This document shows positions 16,790 to 25,452 of a stretch of 64,000 nt of DNA, piece by piece. Source of the DNA: Flavihumibacter soli (lineage in GTDB: Bacteria; Bacteroidota; Bacteroidia; Sphingobacteriales; Sphingobacteriaceae); contig NZ_JAAFZB010000095.1 in the NCBI RefSeq assembly GCF_010692725.1, positions 248,001 to 312,000 on the forward strand, read 5' to 3'. The stretch's first letter is position 1; every line of letters begins with the position of its first letter. The notes below the pieces were generated by a model that was not told the origin of the DNA, did not search any database, and worked only from the letters and a program-made list of their open reading frames with translations. The position numbers and the translations under genes were made by a program.

Positions 16790-18931
16790 TTATTTTTGAA
16801 GCTGAATGAGATCAGCCATGATCTGGAGACTTTCGTCGCGGATGAAATCAACTTCATCTTTCGGACGGGCTTCACCTTTTTTCAATGGTTCCAGCCCATG
16901 TGCCTTTCTTACTGCGTTATCACGTGCGAGATTTCGGGCTTCCTGCTCATCGCGCTCTTTCTTCAGCTGTGCTTCATTCAGCGTGACAGAGGTTTCAGCA
17001 TCGCGTTTCCGGAACTGGGTGATATCTTCAAGCAAGTTCTTATACTCTATGGAGGTTTTCATCCGCTCTTCATGCTTCGTTATCAGTTGGCGGTTAACCG
17101 GTCCTAAGTTAGTCAATGGGGCATATTTGCTGGGCTCAATGGTATCCCAGGGCAGCGCAGTAGGCTCAGAACTCTCACCGTACTTATCTGCAGGGAATAC
17201 CATTGGAAATTGTATATCCGGCATAACACCCTTGTGCTGGGTGCTGCTTCCGTTAACCCGATAGAACTTCGCCATAGTCAGGTTTATCTGTCCGAACCTC
17301 GGCGTGTTATTGCCGGCTACGGCCACACCTTTTCCGTCCTTGCCTTTGTTACCAGCCAACAGCATGAGCTTATCAACTTCCGGGATCACCCGTGCCATAT
17401 CGATACCCTGCTGCACGGTTCCTTTACCATAGGTCTGAGTTCCCATAATCACCCCGCGACCATAATCCTGGATCGCACCGGCAAATATTTCGGATGCGGA
17501 AGCACTGAAGCGATCAACTAGCACGCCCAGAGGGCCTGACCATGTAACAGACGGATCCTCGTCCTCATCAACTTCGATCTGGTTACGGGCATCCCTCACC
17601 TGAACAACCGGACCGGTTTTAATAAAAAGACCGGTGAGAGAGATCGCTTCGGGCAAAGAACCACCACCATTACTACGAAGGTCGATAACAACGGCATCCA
17701 CTTTCTGTTGCTTTAGCGTATCCAATAACAACTTCACATCGCGGGTGGTACTCTTATAGTTACGATCTCCGGCTTGCATGGCTTTGAAGTCTGCATAGAA
17801 TGCGGGGATAGTAATGATGCCGACCTTATAAGTGCCCCCATTGGAAGTAATCGTCTTAATGGTTTTTTTGGCTGACTGTTCTTCCAGAATCACTTTATCC
17901 CGAACAAGTTCAACGATCTTCGGCTTTGCCGACAGTTCTTGTCCGGCCGGGATAACCTTTAACCGTACGATTGTTCCTTTCGGACCTTTGATCTTAGTAA
18001 CGGTTATTTCGATCCGCCAGCCTACAACATCCACAAATTCACCATCCTTACCTTGTGCAACTGCGATGATCTTATCATTAACGTTAAGTGTCTTTGCCTT
18101 AAATGCCGGACCACCCGGGATGATCTCAGCAACCTTCACCACTTCATTCTCCACCTGTAAGCGGGCTCCGATACCTTCAAAAGTACGGGCCAGATCTTCA
18201 TTGAATTCCTGCGCCCTGGTAGGTACGAAATAATTTGTGTGGGGATCTACAGACTCAGTGAAAGCGTTCATGATCGTCTGAAACACGTCCTGGTTGTTGA
18301 ACTTTGCTGACTGAGAGATCAGGCTTTTATACCTGTCCTTTAGTGTCTTCTTATTTTTCTCTATGTCGGGAGAACTGACCTTCAGGTTCAGAAGCTCATA
18401 CTTGATCCTTTTTGACCAAAGGTCATCAGCTTCAGCCGTATTTGCCAACCACGGCATGTCTTCACGATCATAGGTGTATTTATCATTGCCACTGAAGTCA
18501 TACTTCGATTCTATCTGGGCTAAAGCATAGTTAACACGGTCTGTATAGCGCTTTTGATAGACATTAAAAATATAGAATGGCGCACTCAGATCACCTTCCC
18601 TAAGATCATCGTCCAGCGTGTTGCGGAATTTTTCGAACTCTTTAATATCACTTTGTAAGAAATAACTCTTACCGGCATCCAGGGCTTTCAGATAACGGTC
18701 GAAAACAGCTGAGGAAAATGCATCATCAACTTTTACTTTTTTATAATGGAATTTCTCAATAAGACCCACTAATTCTTTCGCCTCCACGGACTGCTGGGCA
18801 TCAGGCTGCAAATTTGATGAGCCTTCTACTTCAGCCTGAACACGCGGATCCGCCTGGCAAGCGAGTGCCGCAAATAAAAATATGGCCAGATATAATCTCT
18901 TTAACATTTCCTTCACTGATTTTAAATTCAT
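16790..18931 (-). CDS. prc: Carboxy-terminal processing protease (Prc/Tsp, S41), lipoprotein
   Basis: Periplasmic tail-specific serine protease that trims or degrades envelope proteins from the C terminus. The order is a lipoprotein signal (LFAALACQAD, Cys25), an N-terminal helical region (residues 40-230), a PDZ domain (about 240-330), the S41 catalytic domain with FSASASE (residues 475-481) and QTYGKGTVQ carrying the Ser/Lys dyad, and a C-terminal DUF3340-type region ending in a charged helical tail. Its 713 residues match the long Prc form. An ATG at 18907 would also leave a full signal; 18931 is taken as the longer option. Monocistronic, with its own terminator. Confidence 0.94.
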   Translation of the reverse strand: MNLKSVKEMLKRLYLAIFLFAALACQADPRVQAEVEGSSNLQPDAQQSVEAKELVGLIEKFHYKKVKVDDAFSSAVFDRYLKALDAGKSYFLQSDIKEFEKFRNTLDDDLREGDLSAPFYIFNVYQKRYTDRVNYALAQIESKYDFSGNDKYTYDREDMPWLANTAEADDLWSKRIKYELLNLKVSSPDIEKNKKTLKDRYKSLISQSAKFNNQDVFQTIMNAFTESVDPHTNYFVPTRAQEFNEDLARTFEGIGARLQVENEVVKVAEIIPGGPAFKAKTLNVNDKIIAVAQGKDGEFVDVVGWRIEITVTKIKGPKGTIVRLKVIPAGQELSAKPKIVELVRDKVILEEQSAKKTIKTITSNGGTYKVGIITIPAFYADFKAMQAGDRNYKSTTRDVKLLLDTLKQQKVDAVVIDLRSNGGGSLPEAISLTGLFIKTGPVVQVRDARNQIEVDEDEDPSVTWSGPLGVLVDRFSASASEIFAGAIQDYGRGVIMGTQTYGKGTVQQGIDMARVIPEVDKLMLLAGNKGKDGKGVAVAGNNTPRFGQINLTMAKFYRVNGSSTQHKGVMPDIQFPMVFPADKYGESSEPTALPWDTIEPSKYAPLTNLGPVNRQLITKHEERMKTSIEYKNLLEDITQFRKRDAETSVTLNEAQLKKERDEQEARNLARDNAVRKAHGLEPLKKGEARPKDEVDFIRDESLQIMADLIQLQK

Positions 18932-19248
18932 TGTAAATAACGGTTATCTAATTTGATACCAGAACTTTAAAACTAAACAAATAAGAGCCTCCTTTTGTGT
19001 AGCCCGGATGTAACAAGTTTATGCTAAATTTATTATTAAAACGCTATTAACTTACAATCCATGTTTAGAAAAATACAGTTCCCTATAGTCTTAGGGTTGT
19101 ATTCTAGCCCCTGGGATAACTAACGACTATCAGTATCGATTAACCTGTCTTTCAGCGCGATGCTCATAAAATTGACGATTGAATTATATTACTTTTACCT
19201 TAAAACGCCTGCCTAATTGTCTACATTCGGATGTAATTACGATATAAA
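18932..19248. other. Divergent promoter region, protease and DUF6265 gene
   Basis: 317 AT-rich bases between divergent genes. A TTGAC at about 19172 followed by TATTACTTTTACC could be a weak promoter for the plus-strand gene, but it departs from the Bacteroidota consensus. No other structure was recognised. Confidence 0.4.
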
Positions 19249-19737
19249 ATGAAAAATAAAATATCCTTCATACTATTAGTGGTTGCGCTTACCACCTTCA
19301 ATTCAGCTTTTGCTCAGCAGGTAAATGAACTGCTCAGGCCTCTAAAACCGCTCCTTGGGAGTTGGGAAATGAATTCTCCAGACGGAAGGATCATTGAAGT
19401 GTGGAAGTATTCGTCACCGGAAAAGTTTTCCGGAAAAAGCTATAGAGTGGGCACGAACAAAGACTCAACCCTCCTCGAAGAAGTAGATATCGTCGAAAGA
19501 GAGGGTCAGTTGTACTATATTCCCACAGTTAGTGGTCAGAACTCGGGTATGCCGGTGGAGTTTATATTAAAGAGCCAATCCGGAGGCATCTATGTTTTCG
19601 AAAATAAAACACATGATTTCCCGCAGCGCGTATGCTATCATCTTCAATCATCGAATGAGTTGCTCGCCTGGATTGAAGGGGAGAAAAACGGGAAAACCCG
19701 TAAGTCAGAATTTCGGTATCGCCGAGCCGTCAACTGA
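19249..19737 (+). CDS. Secreted DUF6265-like protein
   Basis: 162-residue exported protein of unknown function. The signal peptide is clear (MKNKISFILLVVALTTF, then NSAFAQQ). The mature part resembles the DUF6265 lipocalin-like small beta-barrel: LKPLLGSWEM near the start, an Ile/Val-rich middle, then the typical VFENKTHDFPQRVCYH (about residues 122-137) and RKSEFRYRR at the end. Such proteins bind no known ligand. It is a single gene, divergent from the protease and convergent with the OmpA lipoprotein, sharing a terminator with it. Confidence 0.75.
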   Translation: MKNKISFILLVVALTTFNSAFAQQVNELLRPLKPLLGSWEMNSPDGRIIEVWKYSSPEKFSGKSYRVGTNKDSTLLEEVDIVEREGQLYYIPTVSGQNSGMPVEFILKSQSGGIYVFENKTHDFPQRVCYHLQSSNELLAWIEGEKNGKTRKSEFRYRRAVN

Positions 19738-19785
19738 TCCCTCATGTTGATGTTCTGAGATGTGGACGGCAATACCTATAAAAGA

Positions 19786-19814
19786 AAATGCCGCCCTGGT
19801 TGAAGGCGGCATTT
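19786..19814. terminator. Bidirectional terminator
   Basis: Perfect 10-bp arms AAATGCCGCC and GGCGGCATTT around the loop CTGGTTGAA, between the convergent DUF6265 and OmpA genes. The A/T flanks allow it to work in both directions. Confidence 0.85.
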
Positions 19815-19841
19815 CCAAATTGTGATAGGGTTAAAAGATCT

Positions 19842-20522
19842 TTATTGTGCAGCTTGCTTAGCTTCTGCTTTTAATTTATCGTTAGCCACAATAACAACTT
19901 CAACACGACGATTCTGAGCTTTACCCTCTTCAGTTGTGTTATCAGCGATCGGTTCAGTTTCGCCACGTCCTTCGGTCGTTAGTCTTGCGCTGCTGATACC
20001 GTTAGCAATCGCGTAAGATTTAACAGCATCGGCACGACGATCAGACAAACGCAGGTTATAGGCATCTGCCCCGGTAGCATCCGTATGACCGATGATCAGG
20101 ATATCGGTCTCTGGATTATTTTGCAAACTTGTTGCCAATTTTGCAATATTTTCTTTTGCATTCGGCTTCAAAGTAGCTTTATCGAAATCGAACAAGATCC
20201 CTGAATCGAACTTTACAATAATACCTTCACCCTCACGTATAACTTCCGCATTAGGAATAGTTTGTTCGATCTCAGCTGCCTGCTTGTCCATACGACGACC
20301 GATGTAACCGCCGGCTGTACCGCCAATAGCACCACCAATGATAGCACCAACTGCAGTGTTACCGGCTTTTTTACCAATGATAGCACCGATACCAGCACCA
20401 GCGGCTGCACCGATACCAACGCCTTTTTGTGTTTTAGTCAATGAATTACAGCCTGTGAATAACATGGCTGAGGTTGCTACGGCTATAGAAAATGCAGCTA
20501 TTTTGTCTTGAAGTGTTTTCAT
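19842..20522 (-). CDS. OmpA-family outer-membrane lipoprotein with glycine zipper
   Basis: Peptidoglycan-binding lipoprotein of the YiaD type. The signal peptide ends in the lipobox LFTGCNS (Cys25). Residues about 33-75 form a glycine-zipper segment (GVGIGAAAGAGIGAIIG and GAIIGGAIGGTAGGYIG), likely membrane-inserted. The OmpA domain (about 105-220) has the usual signature: ILFDFDKATLKPNA, IIGHTDATGADAYNLRLS and RVEVVIV. The C-terminal tail is Lys/Ala-rich. Length (226) is standard. It probably anchors the outer membrane to the cell wall and may respond to envelope stress. It is divergent from the SDR gene at 20612. Confidence 0.93.
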   Translation of the reverse strand: MKTLQDKIAAFSIAVATSAMLFTGCNSLTKTQKGVGIGAAAGAGIGAIIGKKAGNTAVGAIIGGAIGGTAGGYIGRRMDKQAAEIEQTIPNAEVIREGEGIIVKFDSGILFDFDKATLKPNAKENIAKLATSLQNNPETDILIIGHTDATGADAYNLRLSDRRADAVKSYAIANGISSARLTTEGRGETEPIADNTTEEGKAQNRRVEVVIVANDKLKAEAKQAAQ

Positions 20523-20562
20523 AATTATCTAATTTCTATAGTTGACTATTCAATGTTGATGC

Positions 20563-20570
20563 CAAATATA
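20563..20570 (-). promoter_or_regulatory. Candidate -7 element of the OmpA lipoprotein gene
   Basis: TATATTTG on the minus strand fits the Bacteroidota -7 consensus TAnnTTTG and lies about 40 bases before the start codon. TTG triplets lie upstream at non-ideal spacing, so only the -7 element is supported. Confidence 0.5.
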
Positions 20571-20611
20571 AAAACAATTGCAAACAACGTATTTTTACCA
20601 AATTCCAAACT

Positions 20612-21445
20612 ATGAAGCAACAATTGAATATCAGTGTACTGGGTTGCGGATGGCTCGGACTACCGCTCGCCGAGGCGCTGGTACTCAGCGGCTGTAAGGT
20701 TCAAGGCAGCACTACCTCACCTGAAAAGCTGGAGATCCTAAGAAATAAGGGTATTGACCCGTATTTAGTACATTTCAGTAAAGAGTCTGCCCCTGACCTT
20801 AATGGCTTGCTAATTTGTGACGTCCTTATTGTCGCGGTTCCGCCATCAGGCAGAACACCGCAGGGAGAGCAAAATTATCGTCAAATGGCAGATCACCTTT
20901 CAGATAAGATCCCCGGAACACAGCTTGAGAAAATAATATTCATCAGTTCGACATCAGTTTATCCTGAAAGCAACTCCGTAATAACTGAATCCGAAATAGC
21001 CCAGCCGGAGACTTCGGGCGGCAGGCTATTGAAGGAGGTGGAGGATCAGTTTCTGTCTGTACCTGGCAAAAGCGTTATTGTGCTGCGGCTGGCCGGCCTG
21101 GTAGGTCCGGAACGACATCCGGGGAGATTTTTTAAAGGCAAAAAGGGTATTCCCAACGGGCTTGCTCCCGTCAACCTGATTCACCGTGACGATGTGATCG
21201 GTATCATCGAAAGGATCATCCAAGATGACAGTACAGCGGGTGTCTATAATGCCTGCAGTCCCTCGCACCCCTCTAAAAGTGATTTCTACAGGTTGGCAGC
21301 GGCAACATTAGGAGAACCAGTGCCGGAGTTCATCCCGGAAAAAGGAAACTGGAAGATCATATCCGGCAAGCGGGTTAATGATGAGTTGAACTACCGGTTC
21401 ATTTATCCTGACATTGAGAGATGGCTTAAAGAAATGGCTGTTTAA
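20612..21445 (+). CDS. NAD(P)-binding SDR-type epimerase/oxidoreductase (YeeZ-like)
   Basis: 277-residue protein of the extended short-chain dehydrogenase group resembling E. coli YeeZ. The N-terminal Rossmann motif is VLGCGWLGLPLAEAL (GxGxxG, residues 10-24). FISSTSVYPESN (about 112) supplies the Ser/Thr and Tyr region typical of the family, and NLIHRDDVIGIIERII matches the substrate-domain region of sugar-nucleotide epimerases. Substrate is unknown. The N-terminal position of the glycine motif and the intact length argue for a working enzyme. It stands 105 bp before a LytS/LytTR pair, with no obvious functional link. Confidence 0.82.
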   Translation: MKQQLNISVLGCGWLGLPLAEALVLSGCKVQGSTTSPEKLEILRNKGIDPYLVHFSKESAPDLNGLLICDVLIVAVPPSGRTPQGEQNYRQMADHLSDKIPGTQLEKIIFISSTSVYPESNSVITESEIAQPETSGGRLLKEVEDQFLSVPGKSVIVLRLAGLVGPERHPGRFFKGKKGIPNGLAPVNLIHRDDVIGIIERIIQDDSTAGVYNACSPSHPSKSDFYRLAAATLGEPVPEFIPEKGNWKIISGKRVNDELNYRFIYPDIERWLKEMAV

Positions 21446-21550
21446 CATGTCACCTATCCCGCCGTTCATCAACTGATATATACCATTCATCAGTTAAATG
21501 AATATTAAAACTTTAACTTTTGATAATTTCGGTCTGCAAATAAGGCTACA

Positions 21551-22615
21551 ATGTTCATTTCAAGCAAGCTCCTTCCGAACAGGTGGATCAGATTAAACGC
21601 TGACGGCCTGATCCTCGGCCTGATCGTGGGTACATTGATCATATTCTTTTCACTGATACTGACTGACCTGGATTGGGAATGGGACGACATATTCGGCAAT
21701 ATGATGTTCAGTGTGCTGATCTCATTATCAATTTCCAATGCGATTTGCCTTAGCGAGACCTTACTCAGGAAGAATTTCAGGCATCAGTGGGCCCTGATCA
21801 CCGCATATTATGGCGGCTGTTTACTGGGGATGTTCGCGGGAACGGAACTTTCTTACCTGATGCTGCGGGTGATCTTTGGAATTCCCTACAAGTTTATGGG
21901 ACATCCGACCCAGTTAGCCTTTAATCTGACGATCTCTGTAGTGGTCTGCACTATCCTGTATATCTATGAGCTTCAAAAAGGACGTTTCGGCTCCCGCATT
22001 CAGCAACAGGAACTTGAGCTTTTAAAGCTAAAACAACTTAAAACACAGGCTGAACTGCAGACCCTGCAGTCGAAGATAAACCCCCACTTCCTGTATAATT
22101 CGCTTAACTCGATCGCAGGGCTCATCCACGAAGATGCGGATAAGGCGGAGGATATGACATTGAAGCTTTCCAAACTCTTCCGGTACAGCATCAATTCGCA
22201 GCACGAAAACTTTGCCACCGTCAGGGAGGAAGTCGAAACAGTCAATACCTATATGGCCATAGAGAATATCCGTTTCGGCGATCGCATTAACTTCAATATA
22301 TGCGCGGGTGAAGATGTGCTTGACAAGGCGATGCCCCGATTTCTGATTCAGCCGCTGGTTGAGAATGCTTTAAAGCACGGTCTTTCCAATAAAATAGCTG
22401 ACGGCAAACTTGAAGTAATCATCTCATCGAAAGATTCTCAGTTAACGCTGAGTGTCGCCGATAATGGCGAGGCCTTTCCTGATGAACTCAGTGCGGGCTA
22501 TGGCCTGCAGAGTACCTATGACAAGCTGCAACTGCTATATCCTGATAACTACGAGATCCAGATCTTAAATTCGCCGGAAAAGAAGATAACGATAAACTTT
22601 CCCTCAGCCCCGTAA
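21551..22615 (+). CDS. LytS/YehU-type sensor histidine kinase
   Basis: 354-residue membrane sensor kinase. Four hydrophobic segments occupy residues about 22-145, followed by a coiled-coil linker (QQQELELLKLKQLKTQAEL). The His_kinase domain carries H179 in KINPHFLYNSLNSIAGL, the N box FLIQPLVENALKHGL and the G box GYGLQSTYDKLQLLY, so it is catalytically complete. The cognate LytTR regulator follows 4 bases after the stop and is surely co-transcribed. It lacks a separate sensory domain; signals are presumably read by the membrane part. Confidence 0.93.
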   Translation: MFISSKLLPNRWIRLNADGLILGLIVGTLIIFFSLILTDLDWEWDDIFGNMMFSVLISLSISNAICLSETLLRKNFRHQWALITAYYGGCLLGMFAGTELSYLMLRVIFGIPYKFMGHPTQLAFNLTISVVVCTILYIYELQKGRFGSRIQQQELELLKLKQLKTQAELQTLQSKINPHFLYNSLNSIAGLIHEDADKAEDMTLKLSKLFRYSINSQHENFATVREEVETVNTYMAIENIRFGDRINFNICAGEDVLDKAMPRFLIQPLVENALKHGLSNKIADGKLEVIISSKDSQLTLSVADNGEAFPDELSAGYGLQSTYDKLQLLYPDNYEIQILNSPEKKITINFPSAP

Positions 22616-22619
22616 ACCC

Positions 22620-23372
22620 ATGAAAGCGATCAGTTGCCTTATCATCGATGATGAAGTTCTGGCCCGGCAGCGATTGAAGCGCCTGCTGAAGACTTATGAA
22701 ATGTTTGAGATCACGGGTGAGGCAGCTAATGGCCGGGAGGGTCTGGAGCAGATCGAACGACTGCAACCGGATCTGATTTTCCTGGATATCGAAATGCCTG
22801 TGCTGAATGGTTTTGAGATGCTCAGCCTTCTGAAAAAGCAGCCGAAAGTGGTATTCACTACTGCTTACGATCAATATGCCATAAAAGCCTTTGAGGAAAA
22901 CTCGGTCGACTACCTGCTTAAGCCGATAGAAAAAGAACGGCTTGAGAAAACGGTCATAAAGATCAAAAACAATGCAGGGAGCGGGAACAGCGCTCTGCCA
23001 ATACAGCAGCTTATTGAGCAGCTTAAGCCCAAACAGCAATTAAAAACTCTCACTGTTAAAATTGGCGACAAGATCCTTCTGATCAGGCTGGAAGATATTT
23101 ACCATATCGAAGCAGAGGAAAAGTACGTGTTCCTGCGCACCCTGGGCGGGGTCAGTCATTTAACCGATTTTACCCTGGCGTCGCTCGAAGAAAGACTTCC
23201 AGAAAACTTTGTCAGGATCCACCGCAGCTCCATTATCAACGCTGACCGGATCAGGGAGATCCGGAAAAGCTTCAACGGCTCCCTGGTATTTGTCATGGAT
23301 GATCAGGCAAACAGCCGGATCAGTTCAAGCAGAGGTTACAGTGATGAACTGCGGGAACGTTTTGAGATATGA
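22620..23372 (+). CDS. LytTR-family response regulator
   Basis: 250-residue response regulator paired with the kinase at 21551. The receiver has IIDDEVLARQRL (D10/D11), phosphoacceptor D56 in LIFLDIEMPVLNG, FTTAYDQYA and YLLKPIEKE. A short linker leads to a LytTR DNA-binding domain (about 145-250), with ILLIRLEDIYHIEAEEKYVF and NFVRIHRSSIINADRIREI. The pair is independent of the regulator-first cluster at 7.9 kb. DNA targets are not evident in the window. Confidence 0.94.
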   Translation: MKAISCLIIDDEVLARQRLKRLLKTYEMFEITGEAANGREGLEQIERLQPDLIFLDIEMPVLNGFEMLSLLKKQPKVVFTTAYDQYAIKAFEENSVDYLLKPIEKERLEKTVIKIKNNAGSGNSALPIQQLIEQLKPKQQLKTLTVKIGDKILLIRLEDIYHIEAEEKYVFLRTLGGVSHLTDFTLASLEERLPENFVRIHRSSIINADRIREIRKSFNGSLVFVMDDQANSRISSSRGYSDELRERFEI

Positions 23373-23454
23373 GACCCTGGTTTGAAAGGCACTTGCCAAA
23401 ATTTAAATTACGTATTTTTAAAGCTCCGATGTCTCGGGGAATTTATTCTGAAAC

Positions 23455-23913
23455 ATGAACGAACAAACTCTTGAAATACAGGCCAGGCTGCAAATATCAA
23501 AACCGGCAAGCGAAGTATTTGAAGCCATTGTTGATCCTGCTAAAATGTCGAATTATTTCATTTCGGAAAGTACCGGGCGAATGGAAAGCGGTAATGCGCT
23601 GACCTGGCAGTTCCCTGAATTTGATATGAAGGTCCCGGTACGGGTAGGCAAAATTGAAAAGGATCAGTATGTCTCCTATTACTGGGATGATGCAGAGCAG
23701 GAGCTTTTGGTTGAGATGACACTTACTCCCGTTGCTGACAATGCCACGCTTGTAACCATCACGGAGAAAGGAAAGAAGAATAATGAAGCAGGAATTGAAT
23801 GGCTGAAAAGGAATACGGAAGGGTGGGCCAACTTTCTTGCATGCCTCAAGGCATACCTGGAATATGGCATCAATCTGAGAAAAGCGGCTTTTGACTTTAT
23901 GAGGAGTAAATAA
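23455..23913 (+). CDS. SRPBCC/AHSA1-domain protein
   Basis: 152-residue cytosolic protein of the START-like SRPBCC superfamily, of the AHSA1 group. The typical opening ISKPASEVFEAIVDPAKMSN (residues 15-34) is followed by strands of the helix-grip fold and the C-terminal helix GWANFLACLKAYLEYG. The fold binds hydrophobic ligands or acts as a co-chaperone in other members; here neither is shown. It lies alone downstream of the LytS/LytTR pair and convergent with the SDR gene at 23942. Fold is confident, role unknown. Confidence 0.85.
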   Translation: MNEQTLEIQARLQISKPASEVFEAIVDPAKMSNYFISESTGRMESGNALTWQFPEFDMKVPVRVGKIEKDQYVSYYWDDAEQELLVEMTLTPVADNATLVTITEKGKKNNEAGIEWLKRNTEGWANFLACLKAYLEYGINLRKAAFDFMRSK

Positions 23914-23941
23914 TCATTAAGTCGGGCTCATAATTTCCAGG

Positions 23942-24727
23942 CTACAGGGTAGGTGTTTTGCCCCCGTCAACCGGCAGATTGATTCCGTTGATATAGCCTG
24001 CAGCCGGGCTCGCGAGAAAAGCAATAGCGGCCGCTATGTCTTCAGCAGCACCAATTCGTCTTGCCGGAATGCCTTCTATCATTTGCTGCTTCACCTCCTC
24101 ATAAGATAAACCTCCCTTTTCTACGCGGCTGTTTATGAGTGATTCCAGCCGTGCCGTCATGGTAAAGCCCGGAAGAACGTTATTGACTGTAATTCCGTAC
24201 GGTCCAAGTTCCAGCGACAGTGTCTTTGCCCAGCTCGCAACTGCACCGCGAATGGTATTGGAAACTCCCAGTCCTGCGAGCGGAGTTTTTACGGATGTAG
24301 AGATAATGTTAATGATCCGCCCGAAGCCTTCCTTCTTCATGGCCGGGGTGATGGCCTGTACAAGGATCTGATTGCAGATGAGGTGACTATTAAACGCCTG
24401 TATGAACTCGTCCGGATCAGCGTCAATAGCCTGCCCTCCGGGAGGTCCCCCGGTGTTATTCACTAAGATATCAATGGTGTGATCTTTCAGATAGACATCA
24501 AGGGCCGCTTTCAATTGATCGGGGTGAGCGAAGTCAGCAACCAGGTAATGATGGGACTCGGTGTCATCAGCCGGTATATGATCAATCACTTCCTTTAATT
24601 TTTCCCCGTTCCTGGCTACTAACGTAACGCTGGCACCCATCAGGGCCAGTTGCATTGCTGCCGCCTTGCCTATTCCCTGGCTGCTGCCGCAGATAAGCGC
24701 TCTTTTACCTGTCAGATCCAAATCCAT
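23942..24727 (-). CDS. SDR-family oxidoreductase lacking the YxxxK pair
   Basis: 261-residue classical SDR of the FabG-like group. The cofactor site is well kept: ALICGSSQGIGKAAA (GxxxGxG, residues 10-24) and ILVNNTGGPPGG (NNxG). The Ser-containing strand RIINIISTSVKTP is present. Where YxxxK is expected the sequence reads GLGVSNTIRGAVASWAKTL, so both catalytic Tyr and Lys are missing. A group of FabG-like paralogs with a VxSN-type replacement is known to me, so this is a natural subfamily, not damage. Substrate unknown. It ends 15 bp from the convergent SRPBCC gene and follows an ABC operon. Confidence 0.85.
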   Translation of the reverse strand: MDLDLTGKRALICGSSQGIGKAAAMQLALMGASVTLVARNGEKLKEVIDHIPADDTESHHYLVADFAHPDQLKAALDVYLKDHTIDILVNNTGGPPGGQAIDADPDEFIQAFNSHLICNQILVQAITPAMKKEGFGRIINIISTSVKTPLAGLGVSNTIRGAVASWAKTLSLELGPYGITVNNVLPGFTMTARLESLINSRVEKGGLSYEEVKQQMIEGIPARRIGAAEDIAAAIAFLASPAAGYINGINLPVDGGKTPTL

Positions 24728-24748
24728 AATGATACTATTAAATCAAGT

Positions 24749-25450
24749 TTATTGTAAAACGGAAAAATAGTCTTCCAGTTCTTCCAAAGTATTTGGGTTG
24801 GTCTCCATATCCTTGATAATCTTCCCTTTCTCCATTAAAAGGATACGTTGACAAACATCCGTTACATGATTCAGGTCGTGACTGGATATAATGGTCGTAA
24901 TATGCTTTTCGCGATTAATGTTCCTCACTATATTTTTCAGCCTGATCTGGGTGCTGGGGTCAATGTTCGCAAAAGGCTCATCCAGCATCAGTATCTCAGG
25001 ATTCTGAATGAGACAAGAAACCACTCCTACTTTGCACTGGTTACCCTTCGACAGGTCACGAATGTATTTTTTGCGGTTTAATATCTCGCCGTTGAAAAAA
25101 TCAGTAAAGTTTGACACTTCAGCGTCTATTTCAGCCTTACTGGTATCGTTCAGGCTGCCAATAAAATAGAAATACTCCTCCGGAGTCAAATAATCGATAA
25201 GGAAGCCTTCATCAAGAAACGCAGCAGTATAGTGCTTCCAGCCATCCTTGCTGACGACGTTCTTCCCCTTCGACAGAACTTCTCCCGAGTCGCATCTGAT
25301 CAGATCCAGCATGATTCGAAACAGGGTAGTTTTACCCGCTCCGTTGTTTCCAACAAGCCCGATTGTTTCGCCTTTATGTATCGTTAAAGCAGGAATATCA
25401 ACAACGGTAACGCCGTTATATACTTTTTTTAAATTAGTTATTTCGATCAT
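24749..25450 (-). CDS. ABC transporter ATP-binding protein
   Basis: 233-residue nucleotide-binding subunit, probably of an exporter with the DUF5687 permease next to it (2 bp gap). Walker A LVGNNGAGKTTLFRIML (residues 32-48), Q loop region TAAFLDEGFLIDYLTPEEYF, signature IRDLSKGNQCKVGVVS, Walker B ILMLDEPFANIDPST and switch His in TIISSHDLNH are complete. It belongs to the CcmA/NatA-like class of small ATP-binding subunits. Substrate unknown. Confidence 0.93.
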   Translation of the reverse strand: MIEITNLKKVYNGVTVVDIPALTIHKGETIGLVGNNGAGKTTLFRIMLDLIRCDSGEVLSKGKNVVSKDGWKHYTAAFLDEGFLIDYLTPEEYFYFIGSLNDTSKAEIDAEVSNFTDFFNGEILNRKKYIRDLSKGNQCKVGVVSCLIQNPEILMLDEPFANIDPSTQIRLKNIVRNINREKHITTIISSHDLNHVTDVCQRILLMEKGKIIKDMETNPNTLEELEDYFSVLQ

Positions 25451-25452
25451 GA

